Shown piece after piece: positions 6,566 through 12,730 of a stretch of 12,730 nt of DNA. Position numbers and translations under genes: made by a program. Below the pieces are notes generated by a model. The model did no database searches. It was not told the DNA's origin and saw nothing but the letters and a program-made list of their open reading frames with translations. The stretch is from CAYRAV01 sp964422365 (GTDB taxonomy: Bacteria; Bacillota; Clostridia; Lachnospirales; Lachnospiraceae): the NCBI GenBank assembly GCA_964422365.1, contig CAYRAV010000079.1:1-12730 (forward strand), in the 5' to 3' direction. The stretch's first letter is position 1; each line of letters begins with the position of its first letter.

Positions 6566-6603
6566 CCAAAAATATTATCAGAAATAGCTGGGAGATGATA
6601 TAG

Positions 6604-7515
6604 ATGACACTTATACAATTAAAATACGTTATTACTGTAGCTGGAGCACATTCATTAAATGAGGCGGCAAAAAAACTCTTTATTTCGCAGCCGAGCCTTT
6701 CTTCTGCAATTCATTCTTTAGAAAAGGAGGTAGGAATCGAGTTGTTTAGAAGATCACAAAGCGGAATTCAAATCACTCCTGAAGGGGAAGAATTTATTGG
6801 TTATGCAAGACAGGTGGTTGAGCAGTATAATCTGCTGGATGCAAGATATATTAGCAAAACCTCGGCAAAGAAAAAATTTAGTGTTTCCATGCAGCACTAT
6901 ACATTTGCAGTAAAGGCATTTGCACAGATGGTAAAGCAGTTTGGAATGGATGAATATGAATTTGCAGTACATGAAACAAAAACACATGAGGTTATTGAAG
7001 ATGTAAAAAATTACAGAAGTGAGGTTGGCATTTTGTATCTGAATGAATTTAACTGCAAAGTGTTAACGAAATTATTTGATCAATATGGTTTGGAATTTCA
7101 TGAATTATTGGTTTGTGGAATCTATACATATATGTGGAAAGGGCATCCATTGGCAAATGAAAAGGAGATAGTGTTAGAAGATTTAAAAGAATATCCATGC
7201 TTGTCTTTTGAGCAGGGGGAACATAATTCCTTTTATTTTGCTGAGGAGGTGCTGAGTACTTATCAATACAAGAGATTGATTAAAGCCAATGACAGAGCAA
7301 CACTATTGAACTTAATGGTAGAATTAAATGGATATACATTATGTTCCGGCATTATATGTGAAGAATTGAATGGGAGTGAATATTGTGCTGTTAAATTGAA
7401 ATCTGACGAAAAGATGACAATAGGATATCTGGCAAGAAAAGGTGCTGCGGTTAGTTTACTTGGGCAGAAATATCTGGAAGAAATTTCAAAATTCAAAGAT
7501 AAAGTATTGGGATAA
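6604..7515 (+). CDS. LysR-family transcriptional regulator
   Basis: This 303-residue protein is full length for the family. Residues about 1-60 are the winged HTH, with the hallmark LNEAAKKLFISQPSLSSAI, LEKEVGIELFRR and an ITPEGEEF linker. The remainder, about 90-295, is the periplasmic-binding-protein-like effector domain that senses a small molecule. The ATG at 6604 is preceded by GGGAG at 8 nt. The protein is cytoplasmic and DNA-binding. It sits immediately upstream, in the same direction, of two sulfur amino-acid PLP enzyme genes. It therefore probably controls them in response to a sulfur metabolite, in the way that CysB/MetR-like regulators do; effector and sign of control are not visible. 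Its own message ends at a strong terminator, so the enzymes need a separate promoter or read-through. Confidence 0.93.
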   Translation: MTLIQLKYVITVAGAHSLNEAAKKLFISQPSLSSAIHSLEKEVGIELFRRSQSGIQITPEGEEFIGYARQVVEQYNLLDARYISKTSAKKKFSVSMQHYTFAVKAFAQMVKQFGMDEYEFAVHETKTHEVIEDVKNYRSEVGILYLNEFNCKVLTKLFDQYGLEFHELLVCGIYTYMWKGHPLANEKEIVLEDLKEYPCLSFEQGEHNSFYFAEEVLSTYQYKRLIKANDRATLLNLMVELNGYTLCSGIICEELNGSEYCAVKLKSDEKMTIGYLARKGAAVSLLGQKYLEEISKFKDKVLG

Positions 7516-7564
7516 AAAGTATTACAGCTTATAGGTTGAAACTATAAGCTGTAATACTTTTTTT
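7516..7564 (+). terminator. Strong intrinsic terminator after the LysR gene
   Basis: AAAGTATTACAGCTTATAG (7516-7534) pairs perfectly with its complement at 7542-7560 (19 bp) around a 7-nt loop, and the T-run continues to 7564. The stem begins on the base after the TAA stop. The A-rich left arm could let it work on the minus strand too. Confidence 0.9.
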
Positions 7565-7567
7565 GAA

Positions 7568-7597
7568 TTAGCGAAAAACAGATAGGAGTGTTAGAAT
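7568..7597 (+). promoter_or_regulatory. Weak, probably activator-dependent promoter for the PLP enzyme genes
   Basis: TAGAAT (7592-7597) resembles a -10 box. The matching -35, TTAGCG (7568-7573, 18-nt spacing), is poor, as expected for an activated promoter. The GATAGGA-containing 17-mer shared with the LysR leader lies across 7581-7597. It is the only sensible promoter between the terminator and the gene. Confidence 0.35.
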
Positions 7598-7646
7598 ATA
7601 GATAAATTAAGAGGATATTAATAGTTGAAGGAGGAAGAGCAAGAGC

Positions 7647-8825
7647 ATGGATAGGAGCATAACAACGAAATGTATCCATTTGGAAGAGGAACAGAATGAA
7701 AGCAATCATTATGGAGCAATCAGCTATCCTATTTATCAAACTGCTGCCTATGTTCATGAAGGAGCGGGAAAAAGTACAGGATATGATTATAGCAGGCTGC
7801 AGAATCCAACAAGAGAGCATCTGGAAAAGATCATTGCTTCCTTGGAAAATGGTACAGATGCATTGGCATTCAGCACAGGAATGTCTGCAATTGCTGCATT
7901 AATGGAGCTTTTTAAACCTGGTGATCATCTTATTGTGGACACTGACCTTTATGGTGGCAGCATAAGGCTGTTTCGCAATATTTCCAAAAAAAATGGTATT
8001 ACCTTTACAAGCATTGCATGCTGTAAAGAGGATGTGGAATCCTATATTACTGAGAACACAAGGGCAATCTACATTGAAACACCCACCAATCCAATGATGA
8101 ACGTGACAGATATTGCTGCTTTAAGTAAAATAACCAGAAAACATCATTTATTATTAGTGGTAGATAATACTTTTTTGTCCCCATATTTCCAAAATCCATT
8201 ATCTCTTGGAGCAGATGTAGTAATTCACAGCGGGACAAAATATCTCGGTGGACATAATGATACATTGGCAGGATTTTTGGTTACACAAAGAGAGGAGATT
8301 AGTGAACAACTGCGATTTAATATAAAAACAACAGGTGCAGGTTTGGCGCCATTTGACAGTTGGTTAATGATAAGGGGTATAAAAACACTGGCAATCAGAA
8401 TGGAAAAGGCACAGAGTAATGCGATTCAGATTGCACAATGGCTTCAAAAACAGGAGGCAGTAAGGAAAGTGATATATCCGGGATTAAAGACACATCCGGG
8501 TTATGAAGTGATGTGCAGGCAAAGCCGCGGCTTTGGCGGGATGCTTGCGTTTGAAGTCAAAAGCAAAGAATTTGCATTATCCGTATTGGAAAAGGTAAAA
8601 CTGATTCAATTTGCAGAAAGTCTTGGAGGCGTGGAAACTTTAATTACCTATCCGGTTACACAGACACATGCTGATGTGCCAAAGGATGTACTAGAAAAAA
8701 ATGGTATTACAGAGAACATACTCCGATTATCAGTGGGAATTGAGGAAGTAAATGATTTGATTGAGGAGTTAAAGGATGTATTCCGAAAAACAGAGGAGGA
8801 ATTGAGTCATGGAACAAAATCTTGA
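7647..8825 (+). CDS. PLP-dependent trans-sulfuration enzyme (cystathionine gamma-synthase/lyase family)
   Basis: At 392 residues this is full length for the Cys/Met metabolism PLP family. Visible motifs are IYQTAAY (29-35), the phosphate-binding YDYSRLQNPTR with Tyr48 and Arg50, the cofactor-stacking Tyr102 in DLYGG, VVDNTF with Asp173, SGTKYLGG with Schiff-base Lys198, and SLGGVETL (from 325). Members form or cleave cystathionine, or cleave methionine/homocysteine. The position usually Cys in methionine gamma-lyase is Gly here (DLYGG), which argues against a typical methionine gamma-lyase. Synthase and lyase cannot be separated by eye. It is cytoplasmic. AGGAGG lies 12 nt before ATG 7647, slightly far, with a purine-rich stretch between. 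The end overlaps the next gene by 17 nt, so the two are coupled. Confidence 0.9.
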   Translation: MDRSITTKCIHLEEEQNESNHYGAISYPIYQTAAYVHEGAGKSTGYDYSRLQNPTREHLEKIIASLENGTDALAFSTGMSAIAALMELFKPGDHLIVDTDLYGGSIRLFRNISKKNGITFTSIACCKEDVESYITENTRAIYIETPTNPMMNVTDIAALSKITRKHHLLLVVDNTFLSPYFQNPLSLGADVVIHSGTKYLGGHNDTLAGFLVTQREEISEQLRFNIKTTGAGLAPFDSWLMIRGIKTLAIRMEKAQSNAIQIAQWLQKQEAVRKVIYPGLKTHPGYEVMCRQSRGFGGMLAFEVKSKEFALSVLEKVKLIQFAESLGGVETLITYPVTQTHADVPKDVLEKNGITENILRLSVGIEEVNDLIEELKDVFRKTEEELSHGTKS

Positions 8826-9999
8826 TTTTGATACGATAATTGACAGAAAAAATACCAATAGTCTAAAGTATGATTTTGCAAAAAGGAAAGGACTTCCAGA
8901 GGATTTATTACCATTATGGGTAGCAGACATGGATTTTAAAACTTCTTCCTATATACAGGATGCACTAAACAAGAACATTCAACATGGAATATTTGGATAT
9001 AGCGAAGTGCAGGAGCAATATTTTAAGGTTATAGAGGAATGGATGAAGAAACATTATAATTGGAATGTTTCTGAAAGATGGATGATAAAGACACCAGGAA
9101 TTGTATTTGCTTTGGGAATGGCAGTAAAAGCATTTACAAAGCCGGGGGACAAGGTATTGATTCAACAGCCTGTTTATTATCCGTTTCGTGAGGTAATTGA
9201 GGATAATGGACGAGGCGTAGTCAGCAATACATTAATTTATGGAGAGAATCATAAATATTATATTGATTTTGATGATTTTGAAAAAAAGATTATAAGTAAC
9301 AATATTAAGTTGTTTTTTCTCTGTAATCCACATAACCCTGTTGGCCGTGTATGGACAAAAGAAGAGTTAATCCGTATGGGAGATATTTGTTATAGGCATC
9401 ATGTTATTGTGGTGAGTGATGAAATCCATGCAGATTTTGTGTTTCATGGAAAGCATCAGGTGTTTGCCAATCTAAAGAAGCAATATGAGGAAATTAGTAT
9501 AATCTGTACTTCTCCAAGTAAAACTTTTAATTTGGCAGGATTACAGGTTTCCCATATATTTATTCAAAATCCACAGATCAAGAGAGCTTTCCGCAAACAA
9601 ATAGATGCAGCTGGATACAGCCAGCTTAATGTGATGGGACTGACAGCATGTGAAGCGGCTTATCAGTATGGGGAAGAGTGGTATAAGGCAATGTATCAGT
9701 ATGTGCAGGATAATATAGCCTTTACCAAAAAGTATGTTGAGGAGAATCTTTCCGGGGTAACTATGGTGGAACACGAAGGCACATATCTTGTCTGGCTGGA
9801 TTTCAGGGAAACAGGATTAAATGTAGAGCAGTTGGAAGAGCTGATAATCCATAAAGCAAAATTGTGGTTAGACAGTGGAAAAATCTTTGGAGATAGCGGA
9901 AAGGGATTCCAGAGAATAAATGCAGCATGTCCGAGAAAAATTTTAGAGGAAGCTTTGTCTAGAATCAATCATGCTCTAAATGAAAAAAAATTATTATAG
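8809..9999 (+). CDS. MalY/PatB-type PLP C-S lyase (cystathionine beta-lyase-like)
   Basis: This is a 396-residue fold-type I aminotransferase-like enzyme. Diagnostic are LWVADMDF (36-43), Tyr64 in FGYSE, QQPVYYPF (119-126), NPHNPVGR (173-180), SDEIHADF (203-210) with Asp204 for the pyridine nitrogen, and TSPSKTFNLAG with Schiff-base Lys238. The ADMDF and DEIHADF signatures separate MalY/PatB C-S lyases from true aminotransferases. They split cystathionine or cysteine conjugates to a thiol, pyruvate and ammonia. GAGGA lies 8 nt before the ATG, inside the end of the upstream gene. With its partner it could carry out transsulfuration to homocysteine (gamma-synthase then beta-lyase) or release sulfur from cystathionine-type compounds. 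No clear intrinsic terminator follows in 10000-10112. Confidence 0.9.
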   Translation: MEQNLDFDTIIDRKNTNSLKYDFAKRKGLPEDLLPLWVADMDFKTSSYIQDALNKNIQHGIFGYSEVQEQYFKVIEEWMKKHYNWNVSERWMIKTPGIVFALGMAVKAFTKPGDKVLIQQPVYYPFREVIEDNGRGVVSNTLIYGENHKYYIDFDDFEKKIISNNIKLFFLCNPHNPVGRVWTKEELIRMGDICYRHHVIVVSDEIHADFVFHGKHQVFANLKKQYEEISIICTSPSKTFNLAGLQVSHIFIQNPQIKRAFRKQIDAAGYSQLNVMGLTACEAAYQYGEEWYKAMYQYVQDNIAFTKKYVEENLSGVTMVEHEGTYLVWLDFRETGLNVEQLEELIIHKAKLWLDSGKIFGDSGKGFQRINAACPRKILEEALSRINHALNEKKLL

Positions 10000-10112
10000 T
10001 TGATAGGAAAGGTACACAGATACCACAAAAATTTACTCTGCATCTGTCTATATTCTTGATTCTGGATGTCACTTAGTTGGAAAATAAAAACAATTTGGAT
10101 TTTTAGAGATTG

Positions 10113-10172
10113 AAATTTGTCCCGAATTTAGTTAATACAGAGTTCTGCATTTACTAAATCCAGGACAAATTT
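10113..10172. repeat. 60-bp palindromic repeat, copy 1
   Basis: AAATTTGTCC (10113-10122) pairs perfectly with GGACAAATTT (10163-10172). The inside pairs 15/20, so the whole 60 bp is one long imperfect palindrome. The segment 10115-10174 aligns without gaps to 11532-11591 at about 43 of 60 positions. It lies between the converging C-S lyase and cotJC genes. It may help end transcription, but there is no long T-run. The other bases of 10000-10215 hold nothing I recognise. Confidence 0.65.
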
Positions 10173-10215
10173 TCTATAAATCTGTAGTACATCTTGCAAT
10201 AACTGTGGTTTAGAA

Positions 10216-10842
10216 TTATAGTAATCCAGAAGGATTGTGAAGCATCTGTTTGTCAAACTCAGGATTAAAATAATAGAAGTTTTTGGAATCTAATTTGTCC
10301 TTTGTTTTTTCTAGTGCTTCACCAAAACGCTGAAAGTGGACAATTTCACGACTTCGTAAAAATTTCAAAGGCTCCCGTACCTCCTCATCTGTAATCATAC
10401 GGAGTAAGTTTTCATAGGTAGTACGTGCTTTCTGTTCTGCTGCCATATCTTCATAAAGATCTGCAAAGGCATCTCCTTTAGACTGGAATTCTTTTGCAGT
10501 AAAAGGAACACCTGCAGCTGCCTGCGGCCATATACCTGCTGTATGGTCAACATAGTAGGCATCAAAGCCGCCAACTTTTGCTTCCTCCACCGTCAGGTTT
10601 TTTGTAAGCTGGTACACCATCGCGCAGATAATCTCCAGATGAGCAAGTTCTTCTGTACCAATATCTGTAAGAAGTCCTCCAACTTCTTTGCAAGGCATAG
10701 AATAACGCTGTGACAAATATCTCATGGAAGCACTTAGTTCTCCATCAGGTCCTCCATACTGGCTGATAATCAATTGTGCAGTTTTAGGACAAGTCTTTGT
10801 GATTTTCACAGGATACTGTAGTCTTTTTTCATAAACCCACAT
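10216..10842 (-). CDS. cotJC: Spore coat protein CotJC, manganese-catalase-like
   Basis: Starting at ATG 10842, this is a 208-residue protein beginning MWVYEKRLQYP, the standard CotJC start. The ferritin-like di-manganese ligand set is visible: Glu35 (GELSASMRYL), Glu65 and His68 (EELAHLE), Glu136 (AAEQKAR), Glu166 and His169 (REIVHF). CotJC belongs to the manganese catalase family and is placed in the inner spore coat, made in the mother cell. An ATG 21 nt upstream (10863) would include the ribosome site AAGGAG and is rejected. The start overlaps the preceding stop as TAATG, so it is translationally coupled to the CotJA-CotJB fusion. A catalase activity protecting the spore is plausible from the intact ligands, but is inference. 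Confidence 0.93.
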   Translation of the reverse strand: MWVYEKRLQYPVKITKTCPKTAQLIISQYGGPDGELSASMRYLSQRYSMPCKEVGGLLTDIGTEELAHLEIICAMVYQLTKNLTVEEAKVGGFDAYYVDHTAGIWPQAAAGVPFTAKEFQSKGDAFADLYEDMAAEQKARTTYENLLRMITDEEVREPLKFLRSREIVHFQRFGEALEKTKDKLDSKNFYYFNPEFDKQMLHNPSGLL

Positions 10843-11354
10843 TATACACACGCTCCTTCCCATGGCAGTGGTCCGTCAATCCACGAAAAATGATTTTCAT
10901 TTCCTTTTGCATCTACGATGCAGTCCTGTTTCAAAGGATAGAAATCTACTTCCATTCTCTGTAATAATTTTTTACGGTCAGCATTGTACTGATTGAACAC
11001 ATCAATTGCCTGAAAATCGTCAGGATGGGTGTCCAGATAAAGAATCAAATCATCTAAAAAGAAACTGATTTCATACAAAGCCTTCATAACTGTTTCACGG
11101 TCAAAGTGTTCATCTGTAAAAAGTTTTTCGTATTGCTTATTTTTTTCTATACATTCGCAGGTTTGACAGTCACAGGTTTTTGCGGTGGCAGAAAGGGGAT
11201 CTGTTACATAAAAGGGAAGATTAAGTTCCGGGAAAATTGTTCCTTCGCATAACGCTGTATCAGGAGTATATACTTCCTTACGAACCTGTATCGGTATAGA
11301 ACCAATGGCAAGATTAGGAGTGTTACATCCGCAATGATTTGTATGCGTATCCAT
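10842..11354 (-). CDS. CotJA-CotJB fusion spore coat protein
   Basis: One 170-residue frame holds both small CotJ proteins. Residues about 26-50 (EVYTPDTALCEGTIFPELNLPF) carry the CotJA signature. Residues about 88-168 (KALYEISFFLDDL, DTHPDDFQA, then a PLPWEG end) are CotJB. They are joined by a Cys-rich stretch, CDCQTCEC (61-68). In Bacillus and many Clostridia CotJA and CotJB are separate genes, so this is a fusion. The product should be a structural coat protein that helps assemble CotJC. AAAGGAG lies 10 nt before ATG 11354. The next gene, cotJC, starts on its stop codon. Cys at 8, 10, 36, 61, 63, 66, 68, 145 and 169 could form disulfides or bind metal in the coat. Confidence 0.85.
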   Translation of the reverse strand: MDTHTNHCGCNTPNLAIGSIPIQVRKEVYTPDTALCEGTIFPELNLPFYVTDPLSATAKTCDCQTCECIEKNKQYEKLFTDEHFDRETVMKALYEISFFLDDLILYLDTHPDDFQAIDVFNQYNADRKKLLQRMEVDFYPLKQDCIVDAKGNENHFSWIDGPLPWEGACV

Positions 11355-11399
11355 AGTCTGATTTCTCCTTTCGTAGTAAAATTGTAATGGTACGATTTT

Positions 11400-11427
11400 A
11401 TTATGTGTGATTGGGAGAAAAATATAA
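11400..11427 (-). promoter_or_regulatory. Possible sigma-E promoter of the cotJ operon
   Basis: On the minus strand TTATATT (11427-11421) resembles the sigma-E -35. After 13 nt, CACATAAT (11407-11400) matches 6 of 8 bases of the CATACAMT -10. The cotJ operon of Bacillus subtilis is sigma-E controlled in the mother cell. The predicted start near 11393 gives a short leader with the ribosome site. Confidence 0.4.
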
Positions 11428-11531
11428 TGGAAATATTTTTTTAAAAGATATAGAAATTACTAGATGTGGTGAATTTGATTCAAATACATATCCCTTATCA
11501 GACAAAGTCTGCATGTCCCCTTTGCGTGTAT

Positions 11532-11591
11532 ATTTGTCCCAAATTCATTCAATGCAGCGGGCTGCATCGATTAAATTTGGGGCAAACATTC
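11532..11591. repeat. 60-bp palindromic repeat, copy 2
   Basis: TTTGTCCCAAATT (11533-11545) pairs with AATTTGGGGCAAA (11574-11586) with one G-U pair, and a perfect inner stem ATGCAG/CTGCAT closes a CGGG loop. It aligns gap-free to copy 1 at 10115-10174. The compensating differences in the inner stem suggest the fold is what is kept. It lies upstream of the cotJ promoter. Elsewhere in 11355-11863 I see only a short CAGAC-AAA-GTCTG hairpin near 11500 and the remnant listed next. Confidence 0.6.
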
Positions 11592-11684
11592 TCGCAAATT
11601 GCTTGCTGTTCATCAATATGCCAAAAAATTGCATAAATTATGTGAAAATCAAACCTACATTCATACAATAATGAAGAATTTCCT

Positions 11685-11852
11685 ATGATTTTTACTCTAT
11701 TATCGCAGACATTTTTGGTATTTTTTGTGCAATTTTTAATTTTCAAACACGCTCTAAGGGGATATCCTGTAAAGGCGGCATCAGATATACCACCAGAAAG
11801 ATATGTTTATGTACCTGTAGCTGTAAATTTAGAGGCTGTGTATTTGTACTAG
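11685..11852 (+). pseudogene. Short protein-like remnant, C-terminal end of an unidentified gene
   Basis: The frame ending at TAG 11852 has 55 codons from ATG 11685. Its last part, ALRGYPVKAASDIPPERYVY followed by VPVAVNLEAVYLY, looks like genuine protein. The local base composition is also less AT-rich than its surroundings. The earlier half (FTLLSQTFLVFFVQFLIF) could be a membrane segment or just AT-rich noise. No ribosome site precedes the ATG. I do not recognise the family. It is most likely the tail of a decayed gene left between the cotJ and DUF4317 genes; a real small membrane protein is the alternative. Confidence 0.35.
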
Positions 11853-11863
11853 TTTGGACATAT

Positions 11864-12730
11864 TTAAAAATCACTTATGTCTTTTTGGGTTCCATTGACA
11901 CGAAGCTGTTCATCTGTTTCAAGAGGAATGACAAGACACTGATGTCCGTCAATGATTTGTGAAGTAATAAGTGAAAGTTTGTCCGGATTGACATTTACAA
12001 TGACATCTGTGCTGTTCCCGCTAAGTGTTTCGTTCATGTATTCTGAGGAAACAGCTGCTTCATCGTTAAGATGGCTTTGTTCAATAATTGCATTTTTTTC
12101 TTCAATAATAGTATTTTTTTCTGCAATGGTGCTCTTTAGTGCCACAACTTCATCAATCAGGTTTTTATGTGCCTTCATCTGTGCATTTTCCTCTAATGTT
12201 TTGGCATCTACTAACATATCAATAACAGGTGTTTCTCCAGAAAATTCTTCTTCATATGCTTTGATGGTATCTTCAATTACTGGTTCAGGTACACCATTTC
12301 CCATCATAATATTTTGAAGTACCGTTGTATTTAATACAAGGTCATCTTCCTGACCGCTGTTTTCGTGTTCCTCCACAAGCCCGCCGAATTCATTTTGAAT
12401 GTCCATAAGCATGACATCGCTTACTTCTTCGTGAGTGTCAATAACATTCTGCATCATATCAGTAAAGGCATTTTTCTGCATGGTAGCAGTACGTCTGGCA
12501 GGGCAGCCAAGAAATTCTTCCATTAGTTCAAAATGAGGTGATTTTGTGTCCTTTGTATAAAACATAACAGAATGGATGTCTGTGCTGCGTTCTGTAAAGG
12601 CAGGGAAAATAAATCCTGTATCAGGTGCCCCTACTACCCAGTCACGGATACGGGAACCAATGCGGTGTTCCTCCTCACGATAACCCAGTGCTGCTTTTGA
12701 TAAAGTGACAGGACAGATGGCACAAAGAAG
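11864..12730 (-). CDS. DUF4317 family protein, N-terminus cut by window edge
   Basis: The frame is open to the right edge, so 288 C-terminal residues are seen and the start lies outside. The first visible residues contain the family hallmarks: CPVTLSKAALGYREEEHRIG, RIRDWVVGAPDTGFIFPAF and RSTDIHSVMFYTK. These fit DUF4317, a soluble protein of unknown function common in Lachnospiraceae and relatives. A middle part (about 130-200 of the visible piece) is acidic and helical. It is followed by a likely coiled coil with IAEKNTIIEEKNAIIEQ repeats (near 12100), and a compact C-terminal beta domain (DVIVNVNPDKLSLITSQIID). An internal ATG at 12565 could be mistaken for the start, but the conserved block upstream of it shows it is not. 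It is transcribed in the same direction as cotJ but about 510 bp upstream. No terminator is evident after it. Confidence 0.88.
   Translation of the reverse strand, partial: LLCAICPVTLSKAALGYREEEHRIGSRIRDWVVGAPDTGFIFPAFTERSTDIHSVMFYTKDTKSPHFELMEEFLGCPARRTATMQKNAFTDMMQNVIDTHEEVSDVMLMDIQNEFGGLVEEHENSGQEDDLVLNTTVLQNIMMGNGVPEPVIEDTIKAYEEEFSGETPVIDMLVDAKTLEENAQMKAHKNLIDEVVALKSTIAEKNTIIEEKNAIIEQSHLNDEAAVSSEYMNETLSGNSTDVIVNVNPDKLSLITSQIIDGHQCLVIPLETDEQLRVNGTQKDISDF

Noticed and set aside
7542..7820. Minus-strand frame of 92 codons over the start of the trans-sulfuration enzyme gene
   Set aside because: Antisense shadow that begins inside a well-supported gene and ends in the terminator.
10016..10052. 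ACAGAT/ATCTGT pair as terminator of the C-S lyase gene
   Set aside because: Only 6 bp with a long loop and no T-run.
10843..10863. Upstream ATG extending CotJC by seven residues (MGRSVCI)
   Set aside because: It would place the AAGGAG ribosome site inside the coding region; CotJC proteins start with MWVYEK, and the TAATG junction fits the downstream start.
11411..11671. Plus-strand frame of 86 codons with TTG start
   Set aside because: It runs through the 60-bp palindrome, has a weak start and no protein-like composition.
11549..11746. Minus-strand frame of 65 codons
   Set aside because: It begins without a ribosome site, ends in the palindrome and has the composition of translated AT-rich spacer.
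12563..12565. ATG at 12565 as the start of a 233-residue gene
   Set aside because: The same frame upstream encodes the conserved DUF4317 block up to the window edge, so the ATG is internal.

Overview
The window reads as chromosomal DNA of a low-GC, spore-forming Gram-positive bacterium, most likely a Lachnospiraceae-type gut Clostridia. This is inferred from the AT-rich codon use, the strong AGGAGG-type ribosome sites, a CotJ spore-coat operon, a DUF4317 protein, YARHG and PPC-like exported proteins, and a small Cys-rich protein/MoxR ATPase/VWA protein cassette. No tRNA, rRNA, CRISPR array, transposase or phage gene was found.

Layout. (1) Positions 1-2442 hold an exported-protein cluster on the minus strand. 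It consists of a lipoprotein split from its C-terminal YARHG domain by a frame change at a run of nine A, followed by a secreted PPC-like protein that runs off the left edge. A small HTH regulator is divergent from them. (2) Positions 2808-5946 (minus) are a tightly coupled three-gene operon: a 61-residue Cys-rich protein, a MoxR-type AAA+ ATPase, and a 628-residue VWA protein carrying two metallopeptidase-like domains. Upstream lies about 470 nt of apparent leader (5947-about 6416). It has a near-consensus promoter, a 29-codon ORF with an excellent ribosome site, a roughly 160-nt imperfect inverted repeat and a second hairpin just before the first gene. (3) Positions 6482-9999 (plus) hold a LysR regulator, a strong intrinsic terminator, and two overlapping PLP-enzyme genes: a trans-sulfuration family enzyme and a MalY/PatB-type C-S lyase. 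They probably form a sulfur amino-acid unit controlled by the LysR protein. (4) Positions 10216-11354 (minus) encode a CotJA-CotJB fusion and the manganese-catalase-like CotJC, with a possible sigma-E promoter. Two related 60-bp palindromes bracket this operon. (5) Positions 11864-12730 (minus) are the C-terminal part of a DUF4317 protein cut by the right edge. Before it, on the plus strand, is a short protein-like remnant.

The most unusual parts are the structured leader and mini-ORF in front of the MoxR/VWA operon, the poly-A frame break in the YARHG lipoprotein, the duplicated and partly degenerate zinc-protease motif in the VWA protein, the CotJA-CotJB fusion, and the pair of 60-bp palindromes. 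Family names come from motif recognition by eye; no database search was run.
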